A DNA stretch of 44,703 nt from a virus: positions 1 through 44,703 of IMG/VR virus record IMGVR_UViG_3300015189_000007; one strand, written 5' to 3'. Both the position numbers and the translations under genes were made by a program. The notes beneath the pieces are model-generated. The model was not told the DNA's origin, searched no databases, and worked only from the letters and a program-made list of their open reading frames with translations. Of the stretch, positions 31,183 through 38,312 are shown piece by piece (the first letter of the stretch is position 1; each line of letters opens with the position of its first letter).

Positions 31183-31511
31183 CGACCGCTCCGCGGCAGC
31201 CGGCGGCGCTCGAGGGCTCGCAGCTCGCTCCGGACATCGTCGAGGTCGCGCCGGCACTGTGACGCCAGCGTGCGCTCCAGGTGCAGCTCGGCCTTCGTGG
31301 CCAGGTGGGCCGTCACCTCGGCTGCGTGCGCTTCACATTCGAGCTCGTACTTCTGCTCGAACAGGTCGGCCAGGTCACGCGTGCCGCGGAGGAGCGTCGT
31401 CTGGTTCTCGCCGAGCCCGAGCTTGCGCAGGCGGCGAGCGTTGAGCCATGCCCCGATCCCACCGATGACGGCTGCGGCGACGCCGGCGATCGCCGGGGTG
31501 AGGTCACCCAC
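31179..31511 (-). CDS. Membrane-anchored coiled-coil protein (possible spanin)
   Basis: 110 residues. A short N-terminal membrane span (TPAIAGVAAAVIGGIGAWLN) is followed by a long heptad-like helix (DLADLFEQKYELECEAHAAEVTAHLATKAELHLERTLASQCRRDLDDVRSELRALERR). This one-span plus coiled-coil layout is that of inner-membrane spanins, though a Gram-positive host would not need one. GTG start, first gene after the untranslated gap at 31512-31651. Confidence 0.5.
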   Translation of the reverse strand: MGDLTPAIAGVAAAVIGGIGAWLNARRLRKLGLGENQTTLLRGTRDLADLFEQKYELECEAHAAEVTAHLATKAELHLERTLASQCRRDLDDVRSELRALERRRLPRSGR

Positions 31512-31651
31512 GCCACGGAGCTCGCCTCTGGGTCAGGAAGGGCGCGGCCGCCCCGGTTGTCGGAGCGAGGCGGCCGCTGGCGAAGGAGGGAGCGTGCATC
31601 CGGGCCGGAGACTACGAAGGCACGCCAAGTCCGGCGTTTGGCGTCGCGGGG
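31512..31651. promoter_or_regulatory. 140-bp gap with two inverted repeats; candidate attP, terminator or late promoter region
   Basis: One of the few gaps over 100 bases. A perfect 9-bp inverted repeat GCGGCCGCC/GGCGGCCGC lies at 31544-31552 and 31569-31577. A 7-bp repeat ACGCCAA/TTGGCGT (31622-31628 and 31638-31644, 9-nt spacer) lies near the end of the HTH gene beside the recombinase. Neither is followed by a T-run on the minus strand. The gap lies between the recombinase module and the lysis genes, where an attP or a late promoter could sit. I see no clear sigma-70 hexamers. Confidence 0.35.
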
Positions 31652-31978
31652 TCAGCTGAGGCCGAGCAGGCGGTTGATCCGCTCGGCGCCGCGCTCCTCG
31701 GCGATGATGTCGAGCTCGCGCCGGACGGCCCGCAGGCGCTGGCGGATGCCCTCGGCCCGGACGACGAGGTCAGCCTGCTCGGCGACCAGCGTCAGCTCCC
31801 GCTCGAGGAGGGCCAGCTGGGGATCCTTGGTCGCGAGGATCTGGCGGATCCGCTCGTCGCTGAGGCCGACCGCCTCGCCGATCGCCGCCAGGCTCCAGCC
31901 TTCGCGGTCGAGCTCGCGGATCCGCGCGTCTCGTTCACGGCGGTCCATCGCCTGGGGCACGGAGCGGGAGGCGGTCAT
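31652..31978 (-). CDS. Small HTH protein beside the recombinase (possible directionality factor)
   Basis: 108 residues. RERDARIRELDREGWSLAAIGEAVGLSDERIRQIL (about 14-48) is a helix-turn-helix like sigma region 4 or resolvase tails. A coiled-coil-like helix follows (LALLERELTLVAEQADLVVRAEGIRQRLRAVRREL). It overlaps the recombinase gene (ATG within the stop). Recombination directionality factors of serine integrases are diverse in sequence and often adjacent, so this is a candidate, without motif proof. Confidence 0.55.
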   Translation of the reverse strand: MTASRSVPQAMDRRERDARIRELDREGWSLAAIGEAVGLSDERIRQILATKDPQLALLERELTLVAEQADLVVRAEGIRQRLRAVRRELDIIAEERGAERINRLLGLS

Positions 31979-33513
31979 GCCGTCCTCGAGGCGCGCAGCC
32001 GCTCACGACGGCCGACGATGGGGATGCGGGCTGGCAGCGCGGTCCCAGCACCTGCCGGGGACGCCATAGCAGCTTGGATACCCTCCGGCAGCGCGACATC
32101 GAGCCCGTTGGCGTAGGCCGCGGCGGTGAGGGTGACGCCGACGAAGGTCGGACCTGCCACCTCGACCCGGGCGTAGATCCCGCGGATGAGCTCGGCCTGC
32201 TCGCCGGGCGTGGCTTTGGCCCACAGGACGGCCAGGTCCTCGAGGTAGCCGAGCGCCTGGTCGACGTCGACCGCGGGGGTCGGTGCCGTGCGTGCCTCGG
32301 TCTCCTGACGGCGGAGCTCGGCGAGCTGCTCGAGGTAGGCCGTGTCGTCGATCGATCCCGCGACGTGGCGCTCGGCAAGGGCGAGCTTCATGCGCCGGAA
32401 GCGGGCGGCCGACGCGCCGATCGGGACGGGCTGGGGTGCGGTGACGACGCGCCGGACCGCGGCGATGGTGCGACGGTCGAGCCGCAGGCCGGCGACCTGG
32501 CGGGCGATCGGCTCCTCCCACGTCTCGGCGGCGTAGCGCGCCTGGCGACCCCAGGCCGAGCAGGGCTGCGGGTGCAGGCGGGCGCGCCGCTGCGATCGCC
32601 CCGAGCCCGTCATCCCGTCCGCCCGGATCCGGCGACCACAGACGCACCAGAGCAGGCCGAGGAGCGGATCCGTCTGGCCGACGTGGCGCGGCCCACCGCC
32701 GCGGGTCTTCGCCAGGCGGATGTCCTGGACCTGGGCCCATAGCTCGTCGTCGACGGGCGGGTCGTGACGCCATGGGGCGGCCCGTCGCTCGCCGCCGCGG
32801 TGGCGGGTGGCCCAGCCGTTGTAGAGCGGGTTGCGCAGCATCTTGCGGACCTGCTCGGAGCCGAGGTCGAGCTGCTGGGCGACGTCGTCGATCGACACGT
32901 TGCCGAGGGCGTACCGGCGGAAGGCCTCGACGGCGCGATCGATGGTGACCGGGTCCAGCTGCAGCAGGTGCGGCGGCTCGCTCGAGCGCCGGAAGCCGAG
33001 GGTCGGGTTGCCCGCCTGGTCGCCGTGGCGGGTGAACTTCGCGGCGTAGCCGTCGGTGATGCGCCCGGCCAGGCGGCGGATGTAGCGCTCGGCCGACGTC
33101 GCCTCGGCCACGAGCTCGTCCCAGTCGTCGGGGTCGCTCGAGAGGATGCGCCGGTCGGCCATGAGGACCGCCACGCCGGCCGGGTGGAGTTCGTCCTCGA
33201 GGACCTCGAGGGTGCGCCGCAGGTTGCGCTGCCAGCGGTCGCTGTAGCCGACGACGAGGACCTCGAAGCGCCCGGCCTGCGCGTCCGCGACCATGCGCCG
33301 CATCGCCGGCGAGCGCCAGGCGATCTTGCCCGACACGGCGACCTCGTAGGCGATGCCCGAGTCGACGAGGCCCCAGCGCTCGGCCGCGCTGTCCTGCCGC
33401 TCGCGCTGGCTGTCGGGCCCGAAGTTGTCGAACTGGCCCGTCGTCGATTCGCGGATCCAGCGCGCGAACGTGCGGCCGCGGAGGTCGTCGAGGGAGCGGG
33501 GCAGGCGGGTCAT
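31975..33513 (-). CDS. Large serine recombinase (phage integrase)
   Basis: 512 residues. The catalytic domain has ARWIRESTTGQFDNFGPDSQRERQ, with S23 as likely nucleophile and R21 next to it, and VVGYSDRWQRNLRRTLEVLE with the second Arg group. A recombinase domain (NPTLGFRRSS, IDDVAQQLDLGSEQVRKMLRNPLYNGWA), a zinc-ribbon part (LLWCVCGRRI...PQPCSAW) and a coiled-coil region (AELRRQETEARTAP) follow. Such enzymes cut with a Ser-DNA bond and use short attP/attB sites. The start MTRLPRSLDD at 33513 is coupled to the preceding tiny ORF. Confidence 0.95.
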   Translation of the reverse strand: MTRLPRSLDDLRGRTFARWIRESTTGQFDNFGPDSQRERQDSAAERWGLVDSGIAYEVAVSGKIAWRSPAMRRMVADAQAGRFEVLVVGYSDRWQRNLRRTLEVLEDELHPAGVAVLMADRRILSSDPDDWDELVAEATSAERYIRRLAGRITDGYAAKFTRHGDQAGNPTLGFRRSSEPPHLLQLDPVTIDRAVEAFRRYALGNVSIDDVAQQLDLGSEQVRKMLRNPLYNGWATRHRGGERRAAPWRHDPPVDDELWAQVQDIRLAKTRGGGPRHVGQTDPLLGLLWCVCGRRIRADGMTGSGRSQRRARLHPQPCSAWGRQARYAAETWEEPIARQVAGLRLDRRTIAAVRRVVTAPQPVPIGASAARFRRMKLALAERHVAGSIDDTAYLEQLAELRRQETEARTAPTPAVDVDQALGYLEDLAVLWAKATPGEQAELIRGIYARVEVAGPTFVGVTLTAAAYANGLDVALPEGIQAAMASPAGAGTALPARIPIVGRRERLRASRTA

Positions 33514-33587
33514 CGGATGGCGTTTGCCAGCCGGCGCAGAGCGGCGTTGAGGGCCTTGACCAGGAGGGCCACGACGCGATCGCTCAT
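33510..33587 (-). CDS. 25-residue coupled peptide ahead of the recombinase
   Basis: MSDRVVALLVKALNAALRRL forms one amphipathic helix. Its ATG overlaps the upstream stop and its TGA overlaps the recombinase ATG. It may simply carry ribosomes into the recombinase gene. Confidence 0.4.
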   Translation of the reverse strand: MSDRVVALLVKALNAALRRLANAIR

Positions 33588-33844
33588 GCGGCGTTGCAGA
33601 GGATACAGGCGGGCTGACCGCCGGGTGGTCGTTCGTCATGAGCGCCCTCGAGGTCCGCCTGACGCGACCAGGTCGTGCCGCAGCGGGCGGCGATGAGACC
33701 GCGCGACGTGACGGTGCGTTGCGGGTCAGCGAGGCGGTGCCACGGCATCGTCATGCGGCCGAGCTCCGTCGCTGGGCGCGGGCGAACCCAGGGCGACAGG
33801 GTCGGGAAGTCGTCGACGCTCATCGCCCGGCTCGGCTCGCTCAT
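33584..33844 (-). CDS. Hypothetical protein, 86 residues
   Basis: MSEPSRAMSVDDFPTLSPWVRPRPATELGRMTMPWHRLADPQRT; the C-terminal part has RCGTTWSRQ and CILC that could bind zinc. Coupled on both sides by ATGA overlaps. No family recognised. Confidence 0.55.
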   Translation of the reverse strand: MSEPSRAMSVDDFPTLSPWVRPRPATELGRMTMPWHRLADPQRTVTSRGLIAARCGTTWSRQADLEGAHDERPPGGQPACILCNAA

Positions 33845-34002
33845 GCCGCTGATCCTCCGTCGCGCTGGGGGCGCTCGACGCGGGTCATCTTCCCACGCTG
33901 GGGCGCGGCCTCGCGCTCGGCGATCGCCTGGACGATGCGGGCGAGGACGGCGACCAGCGAATCCGGCCGCGGGACGTTCCTCGCGGAACGCTGCTCGATC
34001 AC
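33841..34002 (-). CDS. Small hypothetical protein, 53 residues
   Basis: GTG start at 34002 overlapping the preceding stop (GTGA). Helical DSLVAVLARIVQAIAEREAAP in the middle. The parS-like site at 33976 forms codons of its first residues (QRSARNV), a place where codons are apparently constrained by the DNA site. Confidence 0.5.
   Translation of the reverse strand: MIEQRSARNVPRPDSLVAVLARIVQAIAEREAAPQRGKMTRVERPQRDGGSAA
33976..33989. repeat. parS-like palindrome, site 4 (perfect)
   Basis: GTTCCTCGCGGAAC with flanks ACG...GCTG, shared with the site in the ParB-like gene at 43018. The arms GTTCC/GGAAC are exact inverted repeats around a 4-nt centre, the layout of canonical parS (GTTTC-ACGT-GAAAC). 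Confidence 0.6.
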
Positions 34003-34109
34003 CGCGCCATGCCCGCGACCTCGCCGCCGACGAAGGCCAGCAGCGCCACGATCCCGAAGGCGACGAGCAGGACGGCGAGGTCGCGCAGCTGCCATCGGCG
34101 GTCAGGCAC
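33999..34109 (-). CDS. 36-residue membrane peptide
   Basis: VPDRRWQLRDLAVLLVAFGIVALLAFVGG is a basic head plus one membrane span. GTG start overlaps the next upstream gene by 8 nt, and its stop overlaps the following GTG. Confidence 0.5.
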   Translation of the reverse strand: MPDRRWQLRDLAVLLVAFGIVALLAFVGGEVAGMAR

Positions 34110-34275
34110 GACGTCGCTCGGTGTTCACGACGACCTGCCAGACGCCGAGCGCGATGATGAACAGCTCCCAGCCGACCATCGTCTCGAAGGCGAGAACGCC
34201 GACGTGGAAGAGCGCCAGCGCCAGTGCTGCCGCCGCAGTCTCGACGAACGGGCCCCAGTGCAGGCGGTCAGCCAT
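34102..34275 (-). CDS. Two-span membrane protein, 57 residues
   Basis: AAALALALFHVGVLAFETMV and ELFIIALGVWQVVV are two hydrophobic segments, ending in a basic NTERRRA tail. Coupled to both neighbours. Could be a holin-like early protein; unassigned. Confidence 0.55.
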   Translation of the reverse strand: MADRLHWGPFVETAAAALALALFHVGVLAFETMVGWELFIIALGVWQVVVNTERRRA

Positions 34276-34477
34276 GACGCGACCTGGCCCGGGCCTTCGC
34301 CTTCCGGACGTACACCACGGCGAGGCCGCAGGTCGGGTGGATCGTGGCCTCGTAGCGCCGCTTGTCGCCGGGCGCGGTGTGCTCCTGGCGACGCGGACAA
34401 AAGTCGGCGAGGGTCGTGCCGGCCGCCTCCGACGCGCGGACCCGGACGACGAGGCCCGACGGCAGGTGGACCCTCAC
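34268..34477 (-). CDS. Hypothetical protein, 69 residues
   Basis: VRVHLPSGLVVRVRASEAAGTTLADFCPRRQEHTAPGDKRRYEATIHPTCGLAVVYVRKAKARA: beta-rich start, one CPRR and one PTCG cysteine, basic end. GTG start coupled by GTGA to the preceding gene. No family recognised. Confidence 0.55.
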   Translation of the reverse strand: MRVHLPSGLVVRVRASEAAGTTLADFCPRRQEHTAPGDKRRYEATIHPTCGLAVVYVRKAKARARSRHG

Positions 34478-34712
34478 GGCGCCACGTCCGTCGGCGGCAG
34501 CGTCACCCGCGGCCCGGTCACGACGACCCACGACCCCGGGCACAGGCCGAAGCGCAGCTCAGCGCCGCAGATGCGCTCCCAGCGGTTGAGGTCGAGGTCC
34601 ATGATCCGGCCCAAGACGAGCATCTCGTGGTTCGGCCCGGCGTCGGTCGAGACCATCTCCTCGCACGAGGCGGGTCCGCAGACGCGGATCCGGCTGTCCG
34701 GGCCTCAGGCAT
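34474..34712 (-). pseudogene. Truncated or frameshifted paralogue of the 34894 C-terminal domain
   Basis: The frame MVSTDAGPNHEMLVLGRIMD to VVVTGPRVTLPPTDVAP (60 residues from ATG 34656) is clearly related to the last 70 residues of the gene ending at 34894 (MVSTDAGPNRERL, CPGSWTV, LPPTDVAP). The similarity continues upstream of 34656 (GPDSRIRVCGPASCEE) to near 34709, but no start codon lies in that frame. The coupled ATG at 34712 opens a frame one base off. A single-base indel would restore a full gene, so this is a broken copy or a sequence error. Confidence 0.6.
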
Positions 34713-34897
34713 CACTCGCCTCCCGTCGACGTCGGCGGCGGCAGGTGAATCGGGTCAGCCTTGGCCAACCAGCAATCCGCGCAGACACAGCTGTCGGTGC
34801 ATCGCTCGTGATGACCGCCAGGTCCACCGATCGGTCGGTACGGGTGCGGCTCCTCCGCCAGTCGGTCCATGCGCTCGCTGATCGTCTCGGTCGTCAT
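34712..34897 (-). CDS. Small zinc-ribbon-like protein, 61 residues
   Basis: MTTETISERMDRLAEEPHPYRPIGG, then HHERCTDSCVCADCW, a dense cysteine/histidine cluster for one zinc. The ATG overlaps the stop of the upstream gene (ATGA). It lies between the two paralogous domains. Confidence 0.6.
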   Translation of the reverse strand: MTTETISERMDRLAEEPHPYRPIGGPGGHHERCTDSCVCADCWLAKADPIHLPPPTSTGGE

Positions 34898-35853
34898 GGC
34901 GCCACGTCCGTCGGCGGCAGGGTCATCCGCGCCCCGGTGGTGACCGTCCATGACCCCGGGCAGCGGCCCATCCGCGCCGGCACCCCGCAGAGCGTCTCGA
35001 AGCGCTGCCAGCTGACGTCGGCGATGATCCCGGCCTGCAGGCGCTCCCGGTTCGGCCCCGCATCCGTCGAGACCATGTCGCGGCAGGCCGCGGGCCCGCA
35101 GATCCGGACGTGGACGCGCGGGCCCAGCGGGATGGCCAGGTAGTCCACCGGCCAGCCGCCGCGGCCCATGTGGGTGATGACGCCCTCGCGGCCGACGCGC
35201 GGGTCGAGGGTCGATGGGGCGCCGCTTAGGCCCGGGGCGGGATTCGAACCCGCGACCTCCGACGACGCATACACGTCCAATCGGTGCTCTGCCGACTGAG
35301 CTACCCGGGAATGCGGCGCCCCGCTCGTCGTTCGATCGGACGCACTGCCCTGGACCTGGGCCGACGTGCCGCGCACAGCGGTCACCCCGGAGACACCAGG
35401 TTGGGAAGCCGTGGGGTCGAGCGACGAGCGCGGAGCCGCGACGCGGGCGATGTGGGCGACGAGCAGGGCAGCGAGGACGAAGCCGACGATCCAGGCGAGC
35501 CCGAGGGCCGCCCACATGATCCAGTGGTGGCAGCTGCCGTCGTGGATGTGGCCATCGACCTGCAGCCGTCGGGTGGTGATGACGGGCTCGGGGCCCGCGA
35601 CGTAGCGCTCCAGGCGGGCGCGGTCGACGGGCTCGGGGCCGCCGTGGCAGAGGTAGTCGTGGATGGCCCGGTCGTGGTACGGACGCCCCATGCAGGGCGA
35701 CACGCGGCAGATCAGCATCGGCCCCGGGTCCTCCTCGTCGGCCCACGCCTGGTACGCCGCGTTGCGGCGGGGGTGGAGATCGCGACGCCATGGGTCGCCC
35801 GCGGCGCCACGACGCTGCGAGGTGCCGCGGGTGTCGCGGTTCAGGTCGGTCAT
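34894..35853 (-). CDS. Open frame spanning a membrane protein, a tRNA-like gene and a conserved C-terminal domain
   Basis: A single frame of 319 codons. The first part (from MTDLNRDTRGTSQRR, ATG 35853 coupled to the RusA stop) has CRVSPCMGRPYH and one membrane span (HWIMWAALGLAWIVGFVLAALLVAHIA). The middle translates the tRNA-like gene (RVAQSAEHRLDVYASSEVAGSNPAPG), which is what a tRNA sense strand yields. The last 91 codons from ATG 35169 (MGRGGWPVDYLAIPL) form the domain duplicated at 34474. I think two separate genes flank the tRNA and the continuous frame is partly accidental, but no stop separates them. Confidence 0.5.
   Translation of the reverse strand: MTDLNRDTRGTSQRRGAAGDPWRRDLHPRRNAAYQAWADEEDPGPMLICRVSPCMGRPYHDRAIHDYLCHGGPEPVDRARLERYVAGPEPVITTRRLQVDGHIHDGSCHHWIMWAALGLAWIVGFVLAALLVAHIARVAAPRSSLDPTASQPGVSGVTAVRGTSAQVQGSASDRTTSGAPHSRVAQSAEHRLDVYASSEVAGSNPAPGLSGAPSTLDPRVGREGVITHMGRGGWPVDYLAIPLGPRVHVRICGPAACRDMVSTDAGPNRERLQAGIIADVSWQRFETLCGVPARMGRCPGSWTVTTGARMTLPPTDVAP
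35229..35310 (-). tRNA. tRNA-like gene with a 9-nt over-long anticodon arm
   Basis: From 35310 down: acceptor TCCCGGG, TA, D arm GCTC-AGTCGGCA-GAGC, A, then 26 nt in place of the usual 17, then AGGTC, T arm GCGGG-TTCGAAT-CCCGC, acceptor CCCGGGC and discriminator C. No CCA is encoded and the first acceptor pair (T-C) is mismatched. The anticodon arm would be CCGAT...GTCGG, with a further inner stem GACG...CGTC and loop TGTATG. No normal 7-nt anticodon loop is possible, so no amino acid can be assigned. Confidence 0.6.
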
Positions 35854-36320
35854 CGGGTCTCCTTGAGCGTCGAGATCTGGACCTGGCAGCCCGGGCGTCG
35901 CTGGTGGTCCTCGAAGACCTTCCACGTCCGGATCCCGGCGACCTGGCTGTCGTCGCGGACGACGACGTTGGTGATCCCGTCGAGCAGCGCCCGGACGAGC
36001 TTGTCGAGGTCGGGCTTCTTGGCCACGAACTGCGGGGCGCCCACCCGGAGGACGGGCTCCGGACGGCGCGCGTTGGCCGGGAGGTAGTGGCTGGCGGGGC
36101 GCGGGAAGACGAACCAGGCGGTGACCGACACGGGGTGGGTCGTCGCCTCGAGCTCGCCCATCGCCCGGCTGGCCGCGCTCGCGATCGCCCCGCGCCAGGC
36201 GCCGATCGGCGAGTTCGAGCGGTTCGCATCGGTCGCGATGCGGGCCTTGCCGCCGGCGACGAAGGCGCGGGCCGTGCCCTGGGCGATGGGCAGGCCGCGG
36301 ACGGCGAAGGTCAGGTCCAT
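35850..36320 (-). CDS. rusA: RusA-like Holliday junction resolvase
   Basis: 156 residues. The RusA signature is present: KKPDLDKLVRALLDGIT (102-117) with D104 and D106, then VVVRDDSQVAGI (119-130) with D123/D124, the acidic residues that bind metal. The N-terminal FAVRGLPIAQGTARAFVAGG is also typical (RGxPxxQGR). It resolves four-way junctions during phage recombination and before packaging. It lies in the early operon after the replication-initiator-like gene. Its ATG lies within the end of the preceding gene (10-nt overlap). Confidence 0.9.
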   Translation of the reverse strand: MDLTFAVRGLPIAQGTARAFVAGGKARIATDANRSNSPIGAWRGAIASAASRAMGELEATTHPVSVTAWFVFPRPASHYLPANARRPEPVLRVGAPQFVAKKPDLDKLVRALLDGITNVVVRDDSQVAGIRTWKVFEDHQRRPGCQVQISTLKETR

Positions 36321-36832
36321 GCGGCAAGCTCCTCGTCGATCGGTTCATGGGCTGGGTCGGCATCGGGCGGCGTCGTGGGCTCGGAGGCGTCGTTCAGCGC
36401 GTCGGGCGGCGATGTTTGAACCCGACCGACCCGAAAGGTGGCAGCGATGCGGTCCTCTGCCGAGGGCAACGCTGGAGGAATGGACCCCCCTGGGGTAGGT
36501 GTTCCACCAGCTGGTGGCACGGCACCTGTGGTCAGTGGTGGCACGAAGGCCTGGGCCGCCACGATCTCGGCCTCGGCCTGGTCGGGATGCGCCCGGGCGT
36601 GCTCGGTCCAGACCTGCACCTCGAAGCGCTCGTAGCGCCGTCGACGCTCGTCCCAGCCGGCCCACGCGTTGAAGCCCTCGAGGAGCTGGCGCAGCTGCTC
36701 GAGCGGGTAGTCGCACCAGCCGCAGGTCCCGGGGTGAGTGCGAGTCACGGGGCCGCGCTTGTCGGCCAGCGAGCGGGCCACGAGACAGCGGTCGATGGCA
36801 CGTGCCGCGGCGGGCTCGTCGATGACGGCCAT
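36311..36832 (-). CDS. Hypothetical protein, 173 residues
   Basis: A folded N-terminal half with CGWCDYPLEQLRQLLEGFNAWAGW and RYERFEVQVWTEHARAHPDQAE, then a Pro/Thr/Gly-rich linker and an acidic tail (DADPAHEPIDEELAAWT). The start overlaps the initiator-like gene stop by TGATG. Unknown; location between initiator and resolvase suggests a replication accessory. Confidence 0.65.
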   Translation of the reverse strand: MAVIDEPAAARAIDRCLVARSLADKRGPVTRTHPGTCGWCDYPLEQLRQLLEGFNAWAGWDERRRRYERFEVQVWTEHARAHPDQAEAEIVAAQAFVPPLTTGAVPPAGGTPTPGGSIPPALPSAEDRIAATFRVGRVQTSPPDALNDASEPTTPPDADPAHEPIDEELAAWT

Positions 36833-37767
36833 CAGGTCCAGGCCTTGAATTCTTCGGGGGCTTCGACCGTCTCGGCCAGCGGCGAGCTGCCGTTCATCTC
36901 GGCCTGGAGCGTGGCGCGGTACTCGGCCCAGCCGCGGATATCCTCGAGCGCGGTGTCGGCGTCGTTCATCGCCTTCCGCTGTGCCTCGGTGATCGCACCC
37001 CGGGCGTACGCCAGCTGGCGTTGCTGGATCCGCCAGGCCTTCGCCTTCGCCTCGTCCTCGCGTTGCCGACGTGCCTGTTGGGCGACCTGGCGCGGGCTCG
37101 TTCCGTCGGCTCTGCTCGGTCTGGCCCCCGCCTGCGGGGGTTTGGGGGATTCGGGCCGGGCCGGGCCGGGCCGGGCACCGCGGACGCGCGGCTGCGCGCG
37201 CGGGAGAGCCGCACGCTGCGGACTTCCAGACGGCGCAGAGTCGGCAGCCTGCGGACTTGCTGCCGACTCTGCGCCGACATCGTGCCGACTTTCGTCTCCC
37301 GTTTCGTGCTCAGCCTCACCGGAATCGCTGCGCTTGTAGGGATCGATTCCGCGCGCGTCGCGGAGCGTCTTTGGGTGCGAGTCGTAGCCGTAGATGTAGT
37401 CGTCCCAGTCGTCCGGGGCGGGGTTCCTCGACGGGTAGGCGCGGCGCATCGAGCCTTGCCAGCTCCACCAGGTCAGGATCTGGATAAACGGCTCGCCATC
37501 GACCTCATAACGCTCGACCTGGCCAGCCTGCTCGAGCTCGTCGAGGGCGGTCCGGACGTGGCGCACGGTGACCTTGTCGAGCATCTTCGAGAAGCACAGG
37601 CCGAGGATGTCGACGGCGTCGCCGGCGAGCCTGCCCTGGTCGTCGGCTTGCACGATCATCCGCGGCCATAGGGCGTTGGCGACGATGCCGCACTTGGCCA
37701 GCGAGCGGCTGTCGCACATCTCGGGGTAGATCGCCCGCGGGCCGGGCGTGGAGTACTCCTTGGGCAT
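36832..37767 (-). CDS. Phage replication-initiator-like protein (winged helix)
   Basis: 311 residues. The first 115 residues (SLAKCGIVANALWPRMIVQADDQGRLAGDAVDILGL...KVTVRHVRTALDELEQAGQVERYEVDGEPFIQI) form the winged-helix domain seen in phage replisome organisers and DnaD-like initiators. A low-complexity Arg/Pro/Ala linker follows, and a helical C-terminal region near 225-311 (RQREDEAKAKAWRIQQRQLAYARG). The DNA in the linker is unusually repetitive. Probably starts phage DNA replication with host helicase. The start MPKEYSTPG is coupled to the preceding stop (TGATG). Confidence 0.65.
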   Translation of the reverse strand: MPKEYSTPGPRAIYPEMCDSRSLAKCGIVANALWPRMIVQADDQGRLAGDAVDILGLCFSKMLDKVTVRHVRTALDELEQAGQVERYEVDGEPFIQILTWWSWQGSMRRAYPSRNPAPDDWDDYIYGYDSHPKTLRDARGIDPYKRSDSGEAEHETGDESRHDVGAESAASPQAADSAPSGSPQRAALPRAQPRVRGARPGPARPESPKPPQAGARPSRADGTSPRQVAQQARRQREDEAKAKAWRIQQRQLAYARGAITEAQRKAMNDADTALEDIRGWAEYRATLQAEMNGSSPLAETVEAPEEFKAWT

Positions 37768-38024
37768 CAGGCGTCTCTCCGGAGGAGATACGCGAGCTCG
37801 AACCCATCGCCGCCGTCGCAGCATGCCGGCCCGTGGACCAGTCCCTCGCGCACGTACCACCTGACCGCGGCGGCCCCACAGGCGAGGCATCGGCCGAAGA
37901 ACGCGGTGCTCCAGCCGGCGCGAGTCCCTGCCCCGAAACGATCGAGGTTGGCCGCGAACGTCGCCTCGAGGCGTGACCGCATCTGGATGCCGCTGTAGAT
38001 GGTCGGGCGGGCCACGAGCGCCAT
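37767..38024 (-). CDS. Small protein with RSRLEAxxA nuclease-like motif, 85 residues
   Basis: PTIYSGIQMRSRLEATFAANLDRFG at the N-terminus is the opening of a family of phage PD-(D/E)xK-like proteins, in which the Glu is a metal ligand. The following CLACGAAAVRWYV...ACCDGGD contains cysteines that would bind zinc. It lacks the longer nuclease body, so it is a short version or a zinc-binding relative. Coupled by TGATG to the next gene. Confidence 0.55.
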   Translation of the reverse strand: MALVARPTIYSGIQMRSRLEATFAANLDRFGAGTRAGWSTAFFGRCLACGAAAVRWYVREGLVHGPACCDGGDGFELAYLLRRDA

Positions 38025-38042
38025 CAGCGCTTCCCTCGGCTG

Positions 38043-38312
38043 TCAGCCATGCCGCCACCCGTTGGCGATCGCCCAGGCTTCGTGCCCGGCGCTGTCGTTG
38101 TGCAGGGTCACGCCTTCTGCCGGGACAGTTGGATCCGCGGTGACCTGCCCGCCGCAGCCGCAGGGGCGCTGCTCGAGCACGACCATGCGAGGCGGGCCAC
38201 CCACCCGGCGGTAGCCGTGCAGGAGGGACGCCTCGGTGATCGACGAGGTCGGCTGGCGCTCGAGGTCGCGCAGCGATCCCGGCGAGTGGAACGGCAGCAG
38301 GGCAAGGCTCAT
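38043..38312 (-). CDS. Hypothetical protein, 89 residues
   Basis: MSLALLPFHSPGSLRDLERQPTSS, with RPCGCGG in the middle, and ending AWAIANGWRHG. The start overlaps the regulator's stop (ATGA). No family recognised. Confidence 0.55.
   Translation of the reverse strand: MSLALLPFHSPGSLRDLERQPTSSITEASLLHGYRRVGGPPRMVVLEQRPCGCGGQVTADPTVPAEGVTLHNDSAGHEAWAIANGWRHG

Noticed and set aside
35229-35310. tRNA as a phage attachment site
   Set aside because: The phage has a serine recombinase, which normally does not use tRNA genes, and no duplicated tRNA end was seen.
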